A stretch of DNA of 64,000 nucleotides from Candidatus Nitrososphaera evergladensis SR1 (GCF_000730285.1 NZ_CP007174.1:1116001-1180000), one strand, 5' to 3'; positions 33,400 through 42,375 are shown, numbered from the stretch's first letter. Numbers and translations are program-made. The notes: generated from the letters alone by a model not told the origin.

Positions 33400-33510
33400 G
33401 GTAAGCATGGCAAGTAATCCCTCACCATAAGGGAAGTCAGGATACTCTTTTGGCAAAGTCGACCTGAAGGGGAAGAAGAACAATTACAATGTAAAACTTC
33501 TGAAATGTAT
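33400..33510 (+). pseudogene. Remnant D of a cas1 5' end
   Basis: From 33458 the frame reads VDLKGKKNNYNVKLLKCIAA, matching TLKGRKNHYNIKMLKGYGA of Cas1 over 16 residues; the similarity ends where the convergent membrane-protein gene begins (its stop at 33517). No start codon is present. The flank TTAAAGTATTGA (33378-33389) recalls GAAAGTATTGA at the intact cas1 start. Confidence 0.6.
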
Positions 33511-33516
33511 TGCTGC

Positions 33517-33831
33517 CTATTCCTTGGCATTGTCATTTTCTTTGGGAATCTTTTTTAGCGTCAAAAATGACCTTTCCTCCATTCCAAGCACAAGCAAAAA
33601 AGAACCCAAACTTCCCAGTGCTACTACGGCAACAAAATAGCCCGAAGCGTTCTGCAACGCCATGTCGCAAGTTCCGGGCGGTCCTTCGTTAGGCGCAAAA
33701 TCCCTATGAGAATAAACTTGGCTAGGGGAACAGCCATGGGCGACCATCTGCCATACCGGAAATGGGATGCCTATCACTCCTACTATGATGGCTATTCCTG
33801 CGGCTACCTTTTGCGGATGCATTGCAGACAA
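33517..33831 (-). CDS. Small two-helix membrane protein
   Basis: A 104-residue protein with membrane helices at about 8-30 (VAAGIAIIVGVIGIPFPVWQ) and 62-83 (ASGYFVAVVALGSLGSFLLV). The loop between holds two Cys (HGCSPSQVY, GTCDMALQN) and N-x-S. A basic tail (LKKIPKENDNAKE) is likely cytosolic. No family recognised. It lies next to cas1 remnant D. Confidence 0.6.
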   Translation of the reverse strand: MSAMHPQKVAAGIAIIVGVIGIPFPVWQMVAHGCSPSQVYSHRDFAPNEGPPGTCDMALQNASGYFVAVVALGSLGSFLLVLGMEERSFLTLKKIPKENDNAKE

Positions 33832-33964
33832 AGTAAATGTAGCCTAGGCAAACAGATAAGAAAATCGTCAGCTTTTGCCAAGTGCAAAAATCCTGTACAC
33901 TTCTTCTTTATAGCGTCCTTGGACGCCTGTCTTATTTATCGGGCATGGCTTCTTTAACGCTTGA

Positions 33965-35362
33965 GTGAGAAGTAAAGATCAGAAAGTAGGTAGATTGCAA
34001 AGAGATTTCAGTTTTACAAGGCAGTCGACCTACAAGCACCGTAATAATAATCATGATTTCTACTACTTGAAAAATGCTGTCACATACTCTGGCCTTATTC
34101 GTTCTATTGTATTCCTAGTCACAACAGGCAATATTGTTATCATGCTAATACTATCAAGTCCACCTGCCTTTGCTGGCAGCGTTACTCAGGAAAACCTGCC
34201 GCCAGATTATGCTAGATGGCGAGAGACCAATCCAACTCTTGCAATGAATGTAACGCATTTTGCTTCACAAAATTATACGATGATTTCGCTGCGCCTATAT
34301 GACAATCGTACGAACCAGAACATCCCTTTCTCAACCTTTCTTCTTGATTTGACGGATGCACGAGAAGGAACGGCTATCAACAGCAGTCGCGGCACTTTTT
34401 CTCCTCCCGCTTCGCTCTTGAAGGATTTCTTCCAAGCAGAGAAAGGCGAGTTAACGCTAAAAATAATTTATGATCCGGTGCTCTCCGGCCCTCAAATAGC
34501 CGGCAATAGGGAGCCTTTTCTGAACGCATGGAAGGCCGATCCGGGAGGATACATCATAGTCAGAACACCCTCGATAAGTCCCACTGGCTCGTACATTTTA
34601 CATGTAACAATATTTGGAGCCTTTGCACCATCTGCTATATTTTCAGACGAAGATACGCCTACAGCGATTCTCTCTTTTAACGGAGATGATGTAAGAAACA
34701 AGACTGTAGTTGTTACCAATCATGGCTTGAATGCTGCGCCTGCACCTCCCGCGACAGACAAAAGCAGCAAGACTGCCAATGACTCTCAAAAACAAGGCGA
34801 AACGTCAGTAATCGCAGTAACAAAGGGCGCCATTATTCCATCTTCAAACATTTCATTGTCAAAAGGTCAGACAACTGTACAGGTGCCATTGATACTGACT
34901 TACAAGCCCAGCGTCAACGGCAGCAGCAACAATTCTGGCCTCATTCCCTTCGTAACGGTGGAGGGAGTGGGTGCATGTGATAGCGGCAACTTTATCCCTG
35001 CATCAATTGCAAACAAGATGACATCTGAGCAGAGAGTGGCGATCCTGATGGAAAAGAGCGCACAGATAGATGCAGGAAATCTCACTCCGCCCACAAACAT
35101 GGATCATGGCACCTTTCTTAGATGCCAGTTTCTCGAAGCTCAAGGTATACGTATAGACGCGTCATTTGCCCCTGAAAAGGTCACATTAAAGCCCGGCCAA
35201 TCAGCAACCCTCCTTCTTTCCATATCGTTGCCAAAGGATTGGCCTTCTGACTATGTCAACCGCGAGGTTCCAGTATCAGTGATGTTGTCAGACGCGGACA
35301 ATCCTCGCAGGACAGACCTTTACATCGATAGAATTACGGTCTATCTCAATCCGTTAGGATGA
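33965..35362 (+). CDS. Large secreted beta-rich protein of unknown function
   Basis: A product of up to 465 residues. A hydrophobic signal segment (IVFLVTTGNIVIMLILSSPP, then AFAGS) begins at about residue 47, so the true start may lie downstream of GTG 33965, but no better start is evident. The exported part is rich in N-x-S/T sites and has Ig-like features: YTMISLRLYDNRTNQNIPFS at the start and FAPEKVTLKPGQSATLLLSI near the end, typical of NEW3/COG1470-like domains. A surface-layer or cell-envelope role is likely; nothing more specific can be said. Confidence 0.7.
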   Translation: MRSKDQKVGRLQRDFSFTRQSTYKHRNNNHDFYYLKNAVTYSGLIRSIVFLVTTGNIVIMLILSSPPAFAGSVTQENLPPDYARWRETNPTLAMNVTHFASQNYTMISLRLYDNRTNQNIPFSTFLLDLTDAREGTAINSSRGTFSPPASLLKDFFQAEKGELTLKIIYDPVLSGPQIAGNREPFLNAWKADPGGYIIVRTPSISPTGSYILHVTIFGAFAPSAIFSDEDTPTAILSFNGDDVRNKTVVVTNHGLNAAPAPPATDKSSKTANDSQKQGETSVIAVTKGAIIPSSNISLSKGQTTVQVPLILTYKPSVNGSSNNSGLIPFVTVEGVGACDSGNFIPASIANKMTSEQRVAILMEKSAQIDAGNLTPPTNMDHGTFLRCQFLEAQGIRIDASFAPEKVTLKPGQSATLLLSISLPKDWPSDYVNREVPVSVMLSDADNPRRTDLYIDRITVYLNPLG

Positions 35363-35471
35363 CCTGAAATATAAGTGAGGATCATCGTCCAATGACGTAA
35401 AAACTGAAAATAATTTGGCCGTTTATCGCCATAACAAAGCTCTTATTTTATGCCTGCAAAGGTACTGCGCT

Positions 35472-35933
35472 GTGCCCAAGCGCAACTTTAGCACTCTTGA
35501 CGAGTTCAAGGCCAACCTGCACAAGGAAGGGGCTACGCTCGTCGAGTTCTCTGGAGGCAAAGTGCCCTGCATACTGGTAAGTCCCAAGAAATACGAAGAG
35601 ATGCTGGGCAAGGTCTATGGCAGGCGCGTGTCTGCTGATACTCTATTGGACATCTTTTACGACGGGCGCGACGTGTTTGTAGATGTCAACATCAAATTTA
35701 GAGATACGGACTTTGAAGGAAATTTCCTCCTGTATGCAAACGACATGCTAGAGTGGTTTGAGGCGCTTGCGGAAAGCGGAATGATGGCGATGGGCCCAAG
35801 CGAGACTACGTACACAAACTCGCAGAATATCTTCATGATCCAGCTTCCAAAAAAGGACGCGGCAGAAAAGGCGCTTGAAATCATAAAGACAAACGCCAAG
35901 AACCGCGTGGTAAGGGGAATGCAGGATGGCTAG
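35472..35933 (+). CDS. Unknown protein, first of a two-gene operon
   Basis: A 153-residue soluble protein (NFSTLDEFKANLHKEGATLV, EFSGGKVPCILVSPKKYEEM) with alternating alpha/beta pattern and no known motif. I place the start at GTG 35472, 26 bp after TTATTTTATG, instead of the TTG at 35415 whose first residues are unlike the rest. The stop overlaps the next gene by eight bases. Confidence 0.65.
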   Translation: MPKRNFSTLDEFKANLHKEGATLVEFSGGKVPCILVSPKKYEEMLGKVYGRRVSADTLLDIFYDGRDVFVDVNIKFRDTDFEGNFLLYANDMLEWFEALAESGMMAMGPSETTYTNSQNIFMIQLPKKDAAEKALEIIKTNAKNRVVRGMQDG

Positions 35934-36108
35934 AGAAGAAGAAAAAAAGAAGAAAAAGAAAGAAGTCGAAGAATTCGCAGAGGAAGACGACGACCACTTT
36001 AAACTGTACGGCAAGCGCGCATGGGAAGTGGAGTACGGCGAAAAGTGCCCGACGTGCGGCAAGCGCATCGACGAGTTTGGGTTCTGCGCGTGCGGAAGCG
36101 CCGGCTAG
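35926..36108 (+). CDS. Small zinc-ribbon-like protein
   Basis: A 60-residue protein with a Lys/Glu-rich start (REEEKKKKKKEVEEFAEEDD) and a C-terminal C-x2-C ... C-x-C motif (EKCPTCGKRIDEFGFCACG). It overlaps and probably works with the preceding unknown protein. The function is not known. Confidence 0.65.
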   Translation: MAREEEKKKKKKEVEEFAEEDDDHFKLYGKRAWEVEYGEKCPTCGKRIDEFGFCACGSAG

Positions 36109-36174
36109 TTATGGAACTCTTTTGCCATACGCGTAAACGACGTAAACTAGCGTGCTTTTTTGGAGTAAAAATGG

Positions 36175-36249
36175 TGCGACGGCCGGGATTTGAACCCGGG
36201 TTACCAGATTGGCAATCTGATGTCCTAGACCAAACTGGACGACCGTCGC
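36175..36249 (-). tRNA. tRNA-Gly (anticodon GCC)
   Basis: The minus strand reads GCGACGG ... CCGTCGC as acceptor stem, an anticodon arm CAGAT-TGCCA-ATCTG with anticodon GCC, and a T arm with GGTTCAAATCC. Discriminator A is followed by an encoded CCA (36172-36174). No intron. It lies between the small zinc-ribbon gene and the heme-gene cluster. Confidence 0.95.
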
Positions 36250-36301
36250 ACGCTATAACTTTCGTTAAGTCTAGGTAATTTAAACATGTCCTTGCTTTTC
36301 A

Positions 36302-36922
36302 TCACGTGAGCAGCACTAGCGTGGAATACCCGCGGCTTTCAGCGACATAATCGTCCTGCATTTCTTCCACTACTACGGTAAGCGACAGGACATCGCCGCG
36401 CTGGCAGTTCTTTGCGTCGATGATGATATAGTCGTCAAGGATATCGGCGCCCTTTCTGCTTTCCTGGCTCAGCGAAAAGCCGACCTGCGCGCTGGCACTG
36501 AGGAGCAATAGCTCGTCTTTTTGGTAGTTGCCTATCCTGACAAGCCTGCCGGGCCTTGGCACCGCCTTGACGTTTATCCTCACGTCGCCAACAGGGTGCG
36601 TCGCGTACCTGCTTTTTCCAAGCACAAGCGCCTCAAAACCAAAGGGGTAGCCGGCGGTGTTTTCGGCCATCTTGTTGACGCCGTCGTTCATGATGATGTC
36701 TACTTTTTTTATCGTGGTCCCAAAGCGGTTTATCCAGTCGTTTGTGGTCTTGACGATATTTTCAATGACGCCCTTGCGCCTTGCAGTTTCTTGCTCGCCA
36801 AGCTGGTACCTGTCTACCCAGTCCTTGTAGTCCCTGCTGATGTCGATTATGAACTCGGTGCAGGTGTTCTGGTAATCTTCGATGTTGGTGGCACGCTCTG
36901 ACCCCGCGTCGGCTGCAAACAT
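36302..36922 (-). CDS. Unknown soluble protein after hemB
   Basis: A 206-residue protein with a helical N-terminal half (CTEFIIDISRDYKDWVDRYQ, IENIVKTTNDWINRFGTTIK) and a beta-rich C-terminal half (RLVRIGNYQKDELLLLSASA, DVLSLTVVVEEMQDDYVAES). No signal peptide and no motif recognised. It follows hemB by 46 bp on the same strand and may be part of that operon. Confidence 0.65.
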   Translation of the reverse strand: MFAADAGSERATNIEDYQNTCTEFIIDISRDYKDWVDRYQLGEQETARRKGVIENIVKTTNDWINRFGTTIKKVDIIMNDGVNKMAENTAGYPFGFEALVLGKSRYATHPVGDVRINVKAVPRPGRLVRIGNYQKDELLLLSASAQVGFSLSQESRKGADILDDYIIIDAKNCQRGDVLSLTVVVEEMQDDYVAESRGYSTLVLLT

Positions 36923-36968
36923 CTCTCTCTCTATATGTTTTGGCGGCAGGCTGGAATAAAAGTGTCTA

Positions 36969-37982
36969 CTATTCTGACAAGAGTTTTGCCATCTTTTTGG
37001 CCTGGTACGTTATTATCATGTCGGCGCCGGCCCTCTTTATTCCTGTCAAGAATTCTGTCATCACCGCGTTTTCGTCTATCCATCCTTCCATCGCAGCTGC
37101 CTTTATGAGCGCGTACTCGCCTGACACGCTGTATGCGCATATCGGCAGGCTTGTCGCCTCACTTGCCTGGTAGATCAGGTCAAGGTTCGGTATGGCTGGC
37201 TTTATTATGATCGCATCCACGCCTTCTGAAATGTCCTGCTCGATTTCCCGCATCGACTCGCGTGGGTTGGTAAAGGGCATCTGGTACGTCTTGCGGTCGC
37301 CAAACTCGGGAGCCGAGTGAGCCGCATCACGAAACGGCGCAAAGAGTGGCGACGCCTGCTTTGACGAATAGCTCATTATCGCCGTGTCTGAAAACCCTGC
37401 GTCGTCAAGGGCGCTGCGTATTGCGCGCACCTGCCCGTCCATCATTGCAGAAGGCGCGACAATGTCGGCGCCGGCCCTTGCCTGGCTCACGGCCACCCTG
37501 CCAAGCGTGCTTGCGCTTGAATCGTTGTCTATCTTGCCACCGTCTATTACGATGCCGCAGTGGCCGTGCGACGTGTACTGGCAAAGGCAGACGTCTGTAA
37601 TCACTGCTATCTTGTCGCCAAAGTGCTTGCGCACCTGCTCGACTGATTTCTGGACGATGCCCTTGTCTGCAAACGCCTGCGAGCCCTTGTCGTCCTTTTC
37701 TGCCGGCAGGCCAAAGAGGATTATCGCCCTGACGCCAAGGTCGGACAGCTCCTCCACTTCTTTTGACAGGCTTGACAGCGGCAGGCGCTTGATGTCCGGC
37801 ATCGAGCCAATGTCCTGCGGCTTTTTCAGGCCTTCTTCGACGAAAATTGGCGCTATAAGGTCCTTGACTGAAAGGTGGGTTTCCTGGAACAAGTCGCGGA
37901 TTGCCGGCGTCTTTCTGAGGCGCCTGAGCCTGACGTCCGGAAAGCCGCTGTTATTGTTGCTGCTGTTTTTTCTCGTCTTCAT
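36969..37982 (-). CDS. hemB: Delta-aminolevulinic acid dehydratase
   Basis: Porphobilinogen synthase: joins two 5-aminolevulinate molecules on the way to siroheme and heme. The 337 residues include the Cys-type metal site DVCLCQYTSHGHCGIV, the Schiff-base lysine regions IMSYSSKQASPLFAPFR and AIIIKPA, and AYSVSGEYALIKAAA. The start overlaps the end of hemA by 32 bp. The order dehydrogenase-hemA-hemB is one operon read leftward. Confidence 0.95.
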   Translation of the reverse strand: MKTRKNSSNNNSGFPDVRLRRLRKTPAIRDLFQETHLSVKDLIAPIFVEEGLKKPQDIGSMPDIKRLPLSSLSKEVEELSDLGVRAIILFGLPAEKDDKGSQAFADKGIVQKSVEQVRKHFGDKIAVITDVCLCQYTSHGHCGIVIDGGKIDNDSSASTLGRVAVSQARAGADIVAPSAMMDGQVRAIRSALDDAGFSDTAIMSYSSKQASPLFAPFRDAAHSAPEFGDRKTYQMPFTNPRESMREIEQDISEGVDAIIIKPAIPNLDLIYQASEATSLPICAYSVSGEYALIKAAAMEGWIDENAVMTEFLTGIKRAGADMIITYQAKKMAKLLSE

Positions 37983-39297
37983 ACTTGAACATCTTGGCTA
38001 CTATTTTCATCAGCTCTTCGCTTTCCATGTCGCCTTCCTCTATCTCCTTGCGCAAATAGTTCATCGGCGTCGAGAGTATGCCCTCGACTATTGCGTACGA
38101 CAGCTGCTCGATGACCTTGGCGTCATTGTCGTCAGAACCGGCCTTTTTGCCAAGCATAGAAAGCGCTTTTTTCAGCTCGCGCTCGCGTATTGCGTCGACG
38201 CTCTTGAAAACCGACACTACCACCGGCTCGGCCTTCATGCGCTTCATCATGCCATCGACTGACTTCATCTCACCTTCGATCATTTTCTCGGCGGCGTGCG
38301 CCTCCTTCATGCGGGAGCGCATGTTCTTCTCCACAAGCTCGGCTATCTGGTCCATGTTTATCAGCTTCACGCCGTGGATGGTCGCTACCTTTTCGTCGAC
38401 CGTCCTTGGGTTTGACAGGTCAAATATCATCACGGCGTCCTTACGGCCCTTTACCGCTTCCTGCAGCCTCTCGTACGTGATGAGAAAGTACGGGGCAGTC
38501 GACGCCACGAATATCAGGTCAAGCTGGCCAAGCATGTTGAGAGCGGTGTCAAACGGCACGGGCTTGCCGGCAACCGTCTCTGAAAACGACCTTGCCCGCT
38601 CGTACGTCCTGCTTGTGACCATAAAGTCGACTCCGCTGTTTTTCAATACCTTTGCCACAAGGCTTGCCGCCTCGCCGGAGCCTATCAGCATCACCCTTTT
38701 TGTCTTCAAGTCGTCAAAGTACTCGTCGGCAAGGTTCACGGCGACTGACGCAATCGAGACGTTGCCCTTGTTGATGCCGGTTGCCGTCCTCACCCTGCTT
38801 CCCACCTTGAGCGCCCTGTCAAATATCGCCGCAAGGTTTGCGTTTGCATAGCGGTTTGCGCGTGAATATTCAAATGCGCGCCTGACCTGCCCCAGGATCT
38901 GGTTTTCGCCCACCACGAGCGAGTCAAGGCCGGAGGCCAGCTTCATCAGGTGGAGCACCGCTTCCTTGCCGGTGCTGACCTCCACGCTTGCAAGGTCTTT
39001 TTTCTCAAGGCCGGCTGCCTCTGCCCACTGTCCCATGACCTTGGCCTCGTCGGCATTCTTTGCCGCCACAAACACCTCGACGCGGTTGCAAGTCTGCAGT
39101 ATAACGCACTCGTCGACGCCTGCCTTGTCCACAAACGCCCTGTGCGCGGCCTCGACGTCTTTGAACGTGAATTTCTCCAAAAGGTGTATCGGCGCGTTCT
39201 TGTACGTGACGCGTGCGTTGACAACCTGAACAGGCAGCGCAAAGTGGGAAGAGTCGTGCGTCTTTATTGCCGCTGTCATTTGCTCTTTTTCACCCAC
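37951..39297 (-). CDS. hemA: Glutamyl-tRNA reductase
   Basis: First step of C5 tetrapyrrole synthesis: reduces glutamyl-tRNA to glutamate-1-semialdehyde. The catalytic motif ILQTCNRVEVF with the nucleophilic Cys, LDSLVVGENQILGQVRRAFE and the NADPH-binding VMLIGSGEAASLVAKVL are present in 448 residues. The C-terminal helical dimerisation part ends in KYEDEKKQQQQ. It overlaps both neighbouring genes. The 2,1-aminomutase gene (hemL) is not in this window. Confidence 0.95.
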   Translation of the reverse strand: MGEKEQMTAAIKTHDSSHFALPVQVVNARVTYKNAPIHLLEKFTFKDVEAAHRAFVDKAGVDECVILQTCNRVEVFVAAKNADEAKVMGQWAEAAGLEKKDLASVEVSTGKEAVLHLMKLASGLDSLVVGENQILGQVRRAFEYSRANRYANANLAAIFDRALKVGSRVRTATGINKGNVSIASVAVNLADEYFDDLKTKRVMLIGSGEAASLVAKVLKNSGVDFMVTSRTYERARSFSETVAGKPVPFDTALNMLGQLDLIFVASTAPYFLITYERLQEAVKGRKDAVMIFDLSNPRTVDEKVATIHGVKLINMDQIAELVEKNMRSRMKEAHAAEKMIEGEMKSVDGMMKRMKAEPVVVSVFKSVDAIRERELKKALSMLGKKAGSDDNDAKVIEQLSYAIVEGILSTPMNYLRKEIEEGDMESEELMKIVAKMFKYEDEKKQQQQ

Positions 39298-39944
39298 TCT
39301 TGCAATAGCTCAAGCGTCGCGCTTTTAGCACCCTCCATCTTGTCTTCCTTAATAAGGTTCTGGATGCGCCGATCATAAAGAATCGAATAGAGGAATTCCT
39401 TTCTCTGCTCCACGGTTTTCAGCTTAGGCTTTGCCGCATTCCTTGCAAACTCTTGCAATCTGGCGTTTTCAATGTCTGACTTTTTTATGACGCGCCTCAG
39501 TATGCGCTCGGCGCGTATGCGCACCTGCCTTGCCATTATGGGGCTCTTGCCAGAAGTAGAAATGGCGACCTGCATCACGCCTTCGATGTTGATGACGGAA
39601 GCGTAAGAGAAATCGCTGTACGGCGGGTCATCGACCGAATACACAAACGCGCCCTTTTCCCGCCCTTTCTGGCACAGCTTGCGGTTCAGCTCCCTGTCGT
39701 CGGTGGATGCAAGCACCAAAAACGGGCTGTCATAGCCGTCAAGAATGCTTGCGTCCTTCAGCGTTGCCTTGACCGTTTCGATCTTGCCTGCCTTTTCCTG
39801 GTCGCGCAGGTATTTGTTAAATCGGTTGCTGATCACAGTTATCCTGCAGCCCTGTCCCAAAAGCGCGTTGACCTTTCTGACTCCCTCTGTGCCTCCGCCT
39901 ATCACTATGGCGTGCTTGTCCTTGAGGTTCAGGTCAACTATCAA
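39276..39944 (-). CDS. Precorrin-2 dehydrogenase / siroheme synthase-like protein
   Basis: A 222-residue Met8/CysG-N-type protein that oxidises precorrin-2 with NAD and may insert iron. Seen: MIVDLNLKDKHAIVIGGGTE with the Rossmann glycines, LVLASTDDRELNRKLCQKGR, the FVYSVDDPPYSDFSYASVIN segment and AISTSGKSPIMARQVR. First gene of the operon with hemA and hemB. Confidence 0.9.
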   Translation of the reverse strand: MIVDLNLKDKHAIVIGGGTEGVRKVNALLGQGCRITVISNRFNKYLRDQEKAGKIETVKATLKDASILDGYDSPFLVLASTDDRELNRKLCQKGREKGAFVYSVDDPPYSDFSYASVINIEGVMQVAISTSGKSPIMARQVRIRAERILRRVIKKSDIENARLQEFARNAAKPKLKTVEQRKEFLYSILYDRRIQNLIKEDKMEGAKSATLELLQEWVKKSK

Positions 39945-40027
39945 GCAAATAACACCGTAAAGCCGTACCGGTGGATTTGACCTCTTCTTTATTTAATCCT
40001 TCTTCAATTTCAATTACTACTACTATA

Positions 40028-40660
40028 CTAGTGACCTGCCTTCTTCAGATAGTTGGCATCCACCGTGACGGGTATCTGGTAAGGCGAGTCTAAAAGCACG
40101 ACTGTTGCTTCCTGCTTTTCATAGTCGACGCGGGTTATCTTGGCCTTCATGCCCTTGAACGGGCCGGCGATGACCTCTACCGTGTCGTCGATGCTAAGCT
40201 CCGTGACAGTAGGCTTCTTTACGAGGTAGCCTTCAATGTCTTTGAACGGCAGGTCGCCCCGGATCTGGCCGCGCACGTGCCTGATGCCTGCAAGGCCCTC
40301 ATATGCAACGTTTGCGTCCGGCGCTTCGACAATGATGTAGCCTTTAAAGCTGTCAAGCACCATGACAGAGCGTATGCCTATCTTTTTGGCCGTGACCTTG
40401 GTATAGAGCATGTCTGCGACCATGCGCTCCTGCCCTCCTGTGGTGCGTATGGCAAAGAACCTGCTGTCGCTTGCCGGCTTGTCGCTCTGTGGCGCTGCGG
40501 CGGCAGCTGCTGTAGAAGCCGGCTTTTCTTCCTTCGCGCCTGCCCCTTTGCCCTGCTGCTGTCGTTGAGCCTCTGTATCTTCTAAATTTTGATTATTATC
40601 TTCATTATCAAAAGAGATCTCGTCTAGATCCTCCCCTTGGTCCTCTCTCGGATCGCTCAT
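40028..40660 (-). CDS. spt5: Transcription elongation factor Spt5
   Basis: NusG/Spt5 homologue that clamps RNA polymerase and raises processivity. An acidic, Gln/Ala-rich N-terminal extension (about 1-60, unusual in length) precedes the NGN domain (RFFAIRTTGGQERMVADMLY, SFKGYIIVEAPDANVAYEGL) and the KOW domain (DTVEVIAGPFKGMKAKITRV). The ATG at 40660 is preferred to the TTG at 40687; TTTATAAATTTA stands just upstream. The usual neighbours secE and L11 are not here. Confidence 0.93.
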   Translation of the reverse strand: MSDPREDQGEDLDEISFDNEDNNQNLEDTEAQRQQQGKGAGAKEEKPASTAAAAAAPQSDKPASDSRFFAIRTTGGQERMVADMLYTKVTAKKIGIRSVMVLDSFKGYIIVEAPDANVAYEGLAGIRHVRGQIRGDLPFKDIEGYLVKKPTVTELSIDDTVEVIAGPFKGMKAKITRVDYEKQEATVVLLDSPYQIPVTVDANYLKKAGH

Positions 40661-40730
40661 AAGCCATAAAGCGAAAAGTCGATACAATTTATAAATTTAC
40701 TTAAATTATCCATACAACCACTGGTTTGCA

Positions 40731-41552
40731 TTGAGAGATTTCATACTTGTTGCCTCAAGCCAGGATCTTGCCGGAGTGACCATGTCTGACTATCTAAGAT
40801 CCAAGCAGGGATTTGCGCCGGACGGCCTGCACGACAGAAAAGAGGGGCAGTCGTTTTCTTCGCCTGCGCACAGCAGTGCCAAGCTGTACGTGGCAAACGA
40901 ATCCCTGCTGACTCTGGAGACGCTTGACACGACGTATCCTGATGCAAGGGCATTTGTGTTCCTCTCAAAGCACAGGTCGGACAGCGGCATACCGACGCTT
41001 ACCTGCCACTGTACGGGCAACTTTGCGGACGCGCCTTTCGGCGGCAACCCAAAAGAGATGGCAGTTGCCCTGCCGAGCCTGCAAAAGGCGTACCTAAAGG
41101 CGATAACGAATGCTCAAGTGCCCGGCTATGACGTGATTATCGAGGCAACGCACCACGGGCCAACGTCGCTGAAAAAGCCCGTGCTTTTTGTGGAGCTTGG
41201 GTCGTCAGAAAAGCAGTGGGCCGACAGGGGTGCCGCAAAGGCGATGTGCGACTCTCTTCTTGCCGTGCTTGCAAACGGGATCAAGCCGTGCGAAAAGGTG
41301 GCAGTCGCAATCGGGGGCACCCACTATCCAACAAAATTCAACAAGCTGTTGCTAGAGTCCGAGTTTGGGCTTGCGGCCGTTGCGTCCAAGCACGCGCTGG
41401 ATGCAATCGACGAAGCAATGCTTGCGCAGATGATCGAAAAAAGTGTCGAGAAGGTGACGCACATTGTGCTTGACGCAAAGGGCCTTGGGAGCCACAAGGA
41501 CCGCATAATGCGGCTGGCTGAAAACACCGGCCTTGCAGTCCTAAAAGTTTGA
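40731..41552 (+). CDS. dtdA: D-aminoacyl-tRNA deacylase (archaeal GEK1/DtdA type)
   Basis: Removes D-amino acids from mis-charged tRNA. The 273-residue protein has the family motifs CHCTGNF, GGNPKEMAVALP, DVIIEATHHGPTSLKKPVLF, ELGSSEKQW and VAIGGTHYPTKFN. The TTG start at 40731 gives the expected strand (M)RDFILVASSQDLAG. Divergent from spt5. Confidence 0.92.
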   Translation: MRDFILVASSQDLAGVTMSDYLRSKQGFAPDGLHDRKEGQSFSSPAHSSAKLYVANESLLTLETLDTTYPDARAFVFLSKHRSDSGIPTLTCHCTGNFADAPFGGNPKEMAVALPSLQKAYLKAITNAQVPGYDVIIEATHHGPTSLKKPVLFVELGSSEKQWADRGAAKAMCDSLLAVLANGIKPCEKVAVAIGGTHYPTKFNKLLLESEFGLAAVASKHALDAIDEAMLAQMIEKSVEKVTHIVLDAKGLGSHKDRIMRLAENTGLAVLKV

Positions 41553-41580
41553 AATACGTGCATTGGCATATTCTAGTCGC

Positions 41581-41913
41581 ATGAAAACTGGTCGTCGGCT
41601 TGACGCAAAGGACGTTTACGACCTCTTGAGGACCGTGCCGGAAGGGCAGGTCACGACGTACGGGGATCTTGCAAAGGCGCTTGGGTTTCCAAGGGCGGCA
41701 AGGGCAATCGGCAGGATAATGAATGCAAACCCTGACCCGATAGTGGTCCCGTGCCACCGGGTAGTGGCGTCAGACGGGGGCATAGGAGGCTATGGGTTTG
41801 GCATAAAGATGAAGAAGGAAATCCTGACAAAGGAAGGGTTGCTTTTTGACGGCGACATGATTGTGGATTTTGAAAAGAAAAGAGCAGTGCTAAAATTAAA
41901 AAGGAAAAAGTAG
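41581..41913 (+). CDS. ogt: Methylated-DNA-protein cysteine methyltransferase
   Basis: A single-domain O6-alkylguanine alkyltransferase of 110 residues. It has the DNA-binding helix segment GQVTTYGDLAKALGFPRAAR, the asparagine hinge MNANPDPI and the active site VVPCHRVVASDGGIGGYGFG with Cys. It lacks the N-terminal RNase-H-like domain, so it is the short form. ATG 41581 is chosen over 41563. Together with the Ada protein at 1918 the window encodes two alkyltransferases. Confidence 0.9.
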   Translation: MKTGRRLDAKDVYDLLRTVPEGQVTTYGDLAKALGFPRAARAIGRIMNANPDPIVVPCHRVVASDGGIGGYGFGIKMKKEILTKEGLLFDGDMIVDFEKKRAVLKLKRKK

Positions 41914-41922
41914 AGAGCCCGT

Positions 41923-42372
41923 CTAGCGGGTCTTGGCTTCCTTTACGAGGTCGCGCAGGTGCGCAAGCGACCTGACGTGACCGCCGTTTACCTGCTTGTA
42001 GAGGTTCCAGTAGATCTCGTTTGTGATGTCCTTGCGCTCCTTCATGACGCGAAGGTGGTAGCGCATCGACCTGACGCGCACGACGTACACTTCTTTTTTG
42101 CCTATCCTTGCGGTCTTTTTGCCCTTTTTGGAACCCTGGCCCTTGCCGTGCATCTTTTTCCAGACAGAGCGCTTTTCTTCCGCCCTGCCCCTTGAAGTGC
42201 CCTTTGGCTTGACGGTCCATATGGCGCCGCTCTTGACCAGCGAGCGGATGTTGTCGCGGGTGATAGAATCGGCGACGTCTTCAAGCTTGTCCGGCTCAAA
42301 GCGCACGCGGTTTACGCCCACGCCGAGAATCCTTGCGACAAGCTCGCGTTTTTTGCGGATGTTGACGACCAT
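41923..42372 (-). CDS. rpl19e: Ribosomal protein L19e
   Basis: A 149-residue basic protein with the L19e pattern: MVVNIRKKRELVARILGVGV, IRSLVKSGAIWTVKPKGTSR, and the arginine/lysine-rich bridge before VYVVRVRSMRYHLRVMKERK. It begins three bases after the L32e stop. In archaea L32e-L19e are neighbours in the spc-like ribosomal cluster; here the pair stands alone. Confidence 0.95.
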   Translation of the reverse strand: MVVNIRKKRELVARILGVGVNRVRFEPDKLEDVADSITRDNIRSLVKSGAIWTVKPKGTSRGRAEEKRSVWKKMHGKGQGSKKGKKTARIGKKEVYVVRVRSMRYHLRVMKERKDITNEIYWNLYKQVNGGHVRSLAHLRDLVKEAKTR

Positions 42373-42375
42373 TTT

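Noticed and set aside
34035-34086. Start of the 33965 protein (TYKHRNNNHDFYYLKNA) as a fifth cas1 remnant
   Set aside because: Only scattered matches to TLKGRKNHYNIKMLKG; about half of bases agree, too weak beside the other four.
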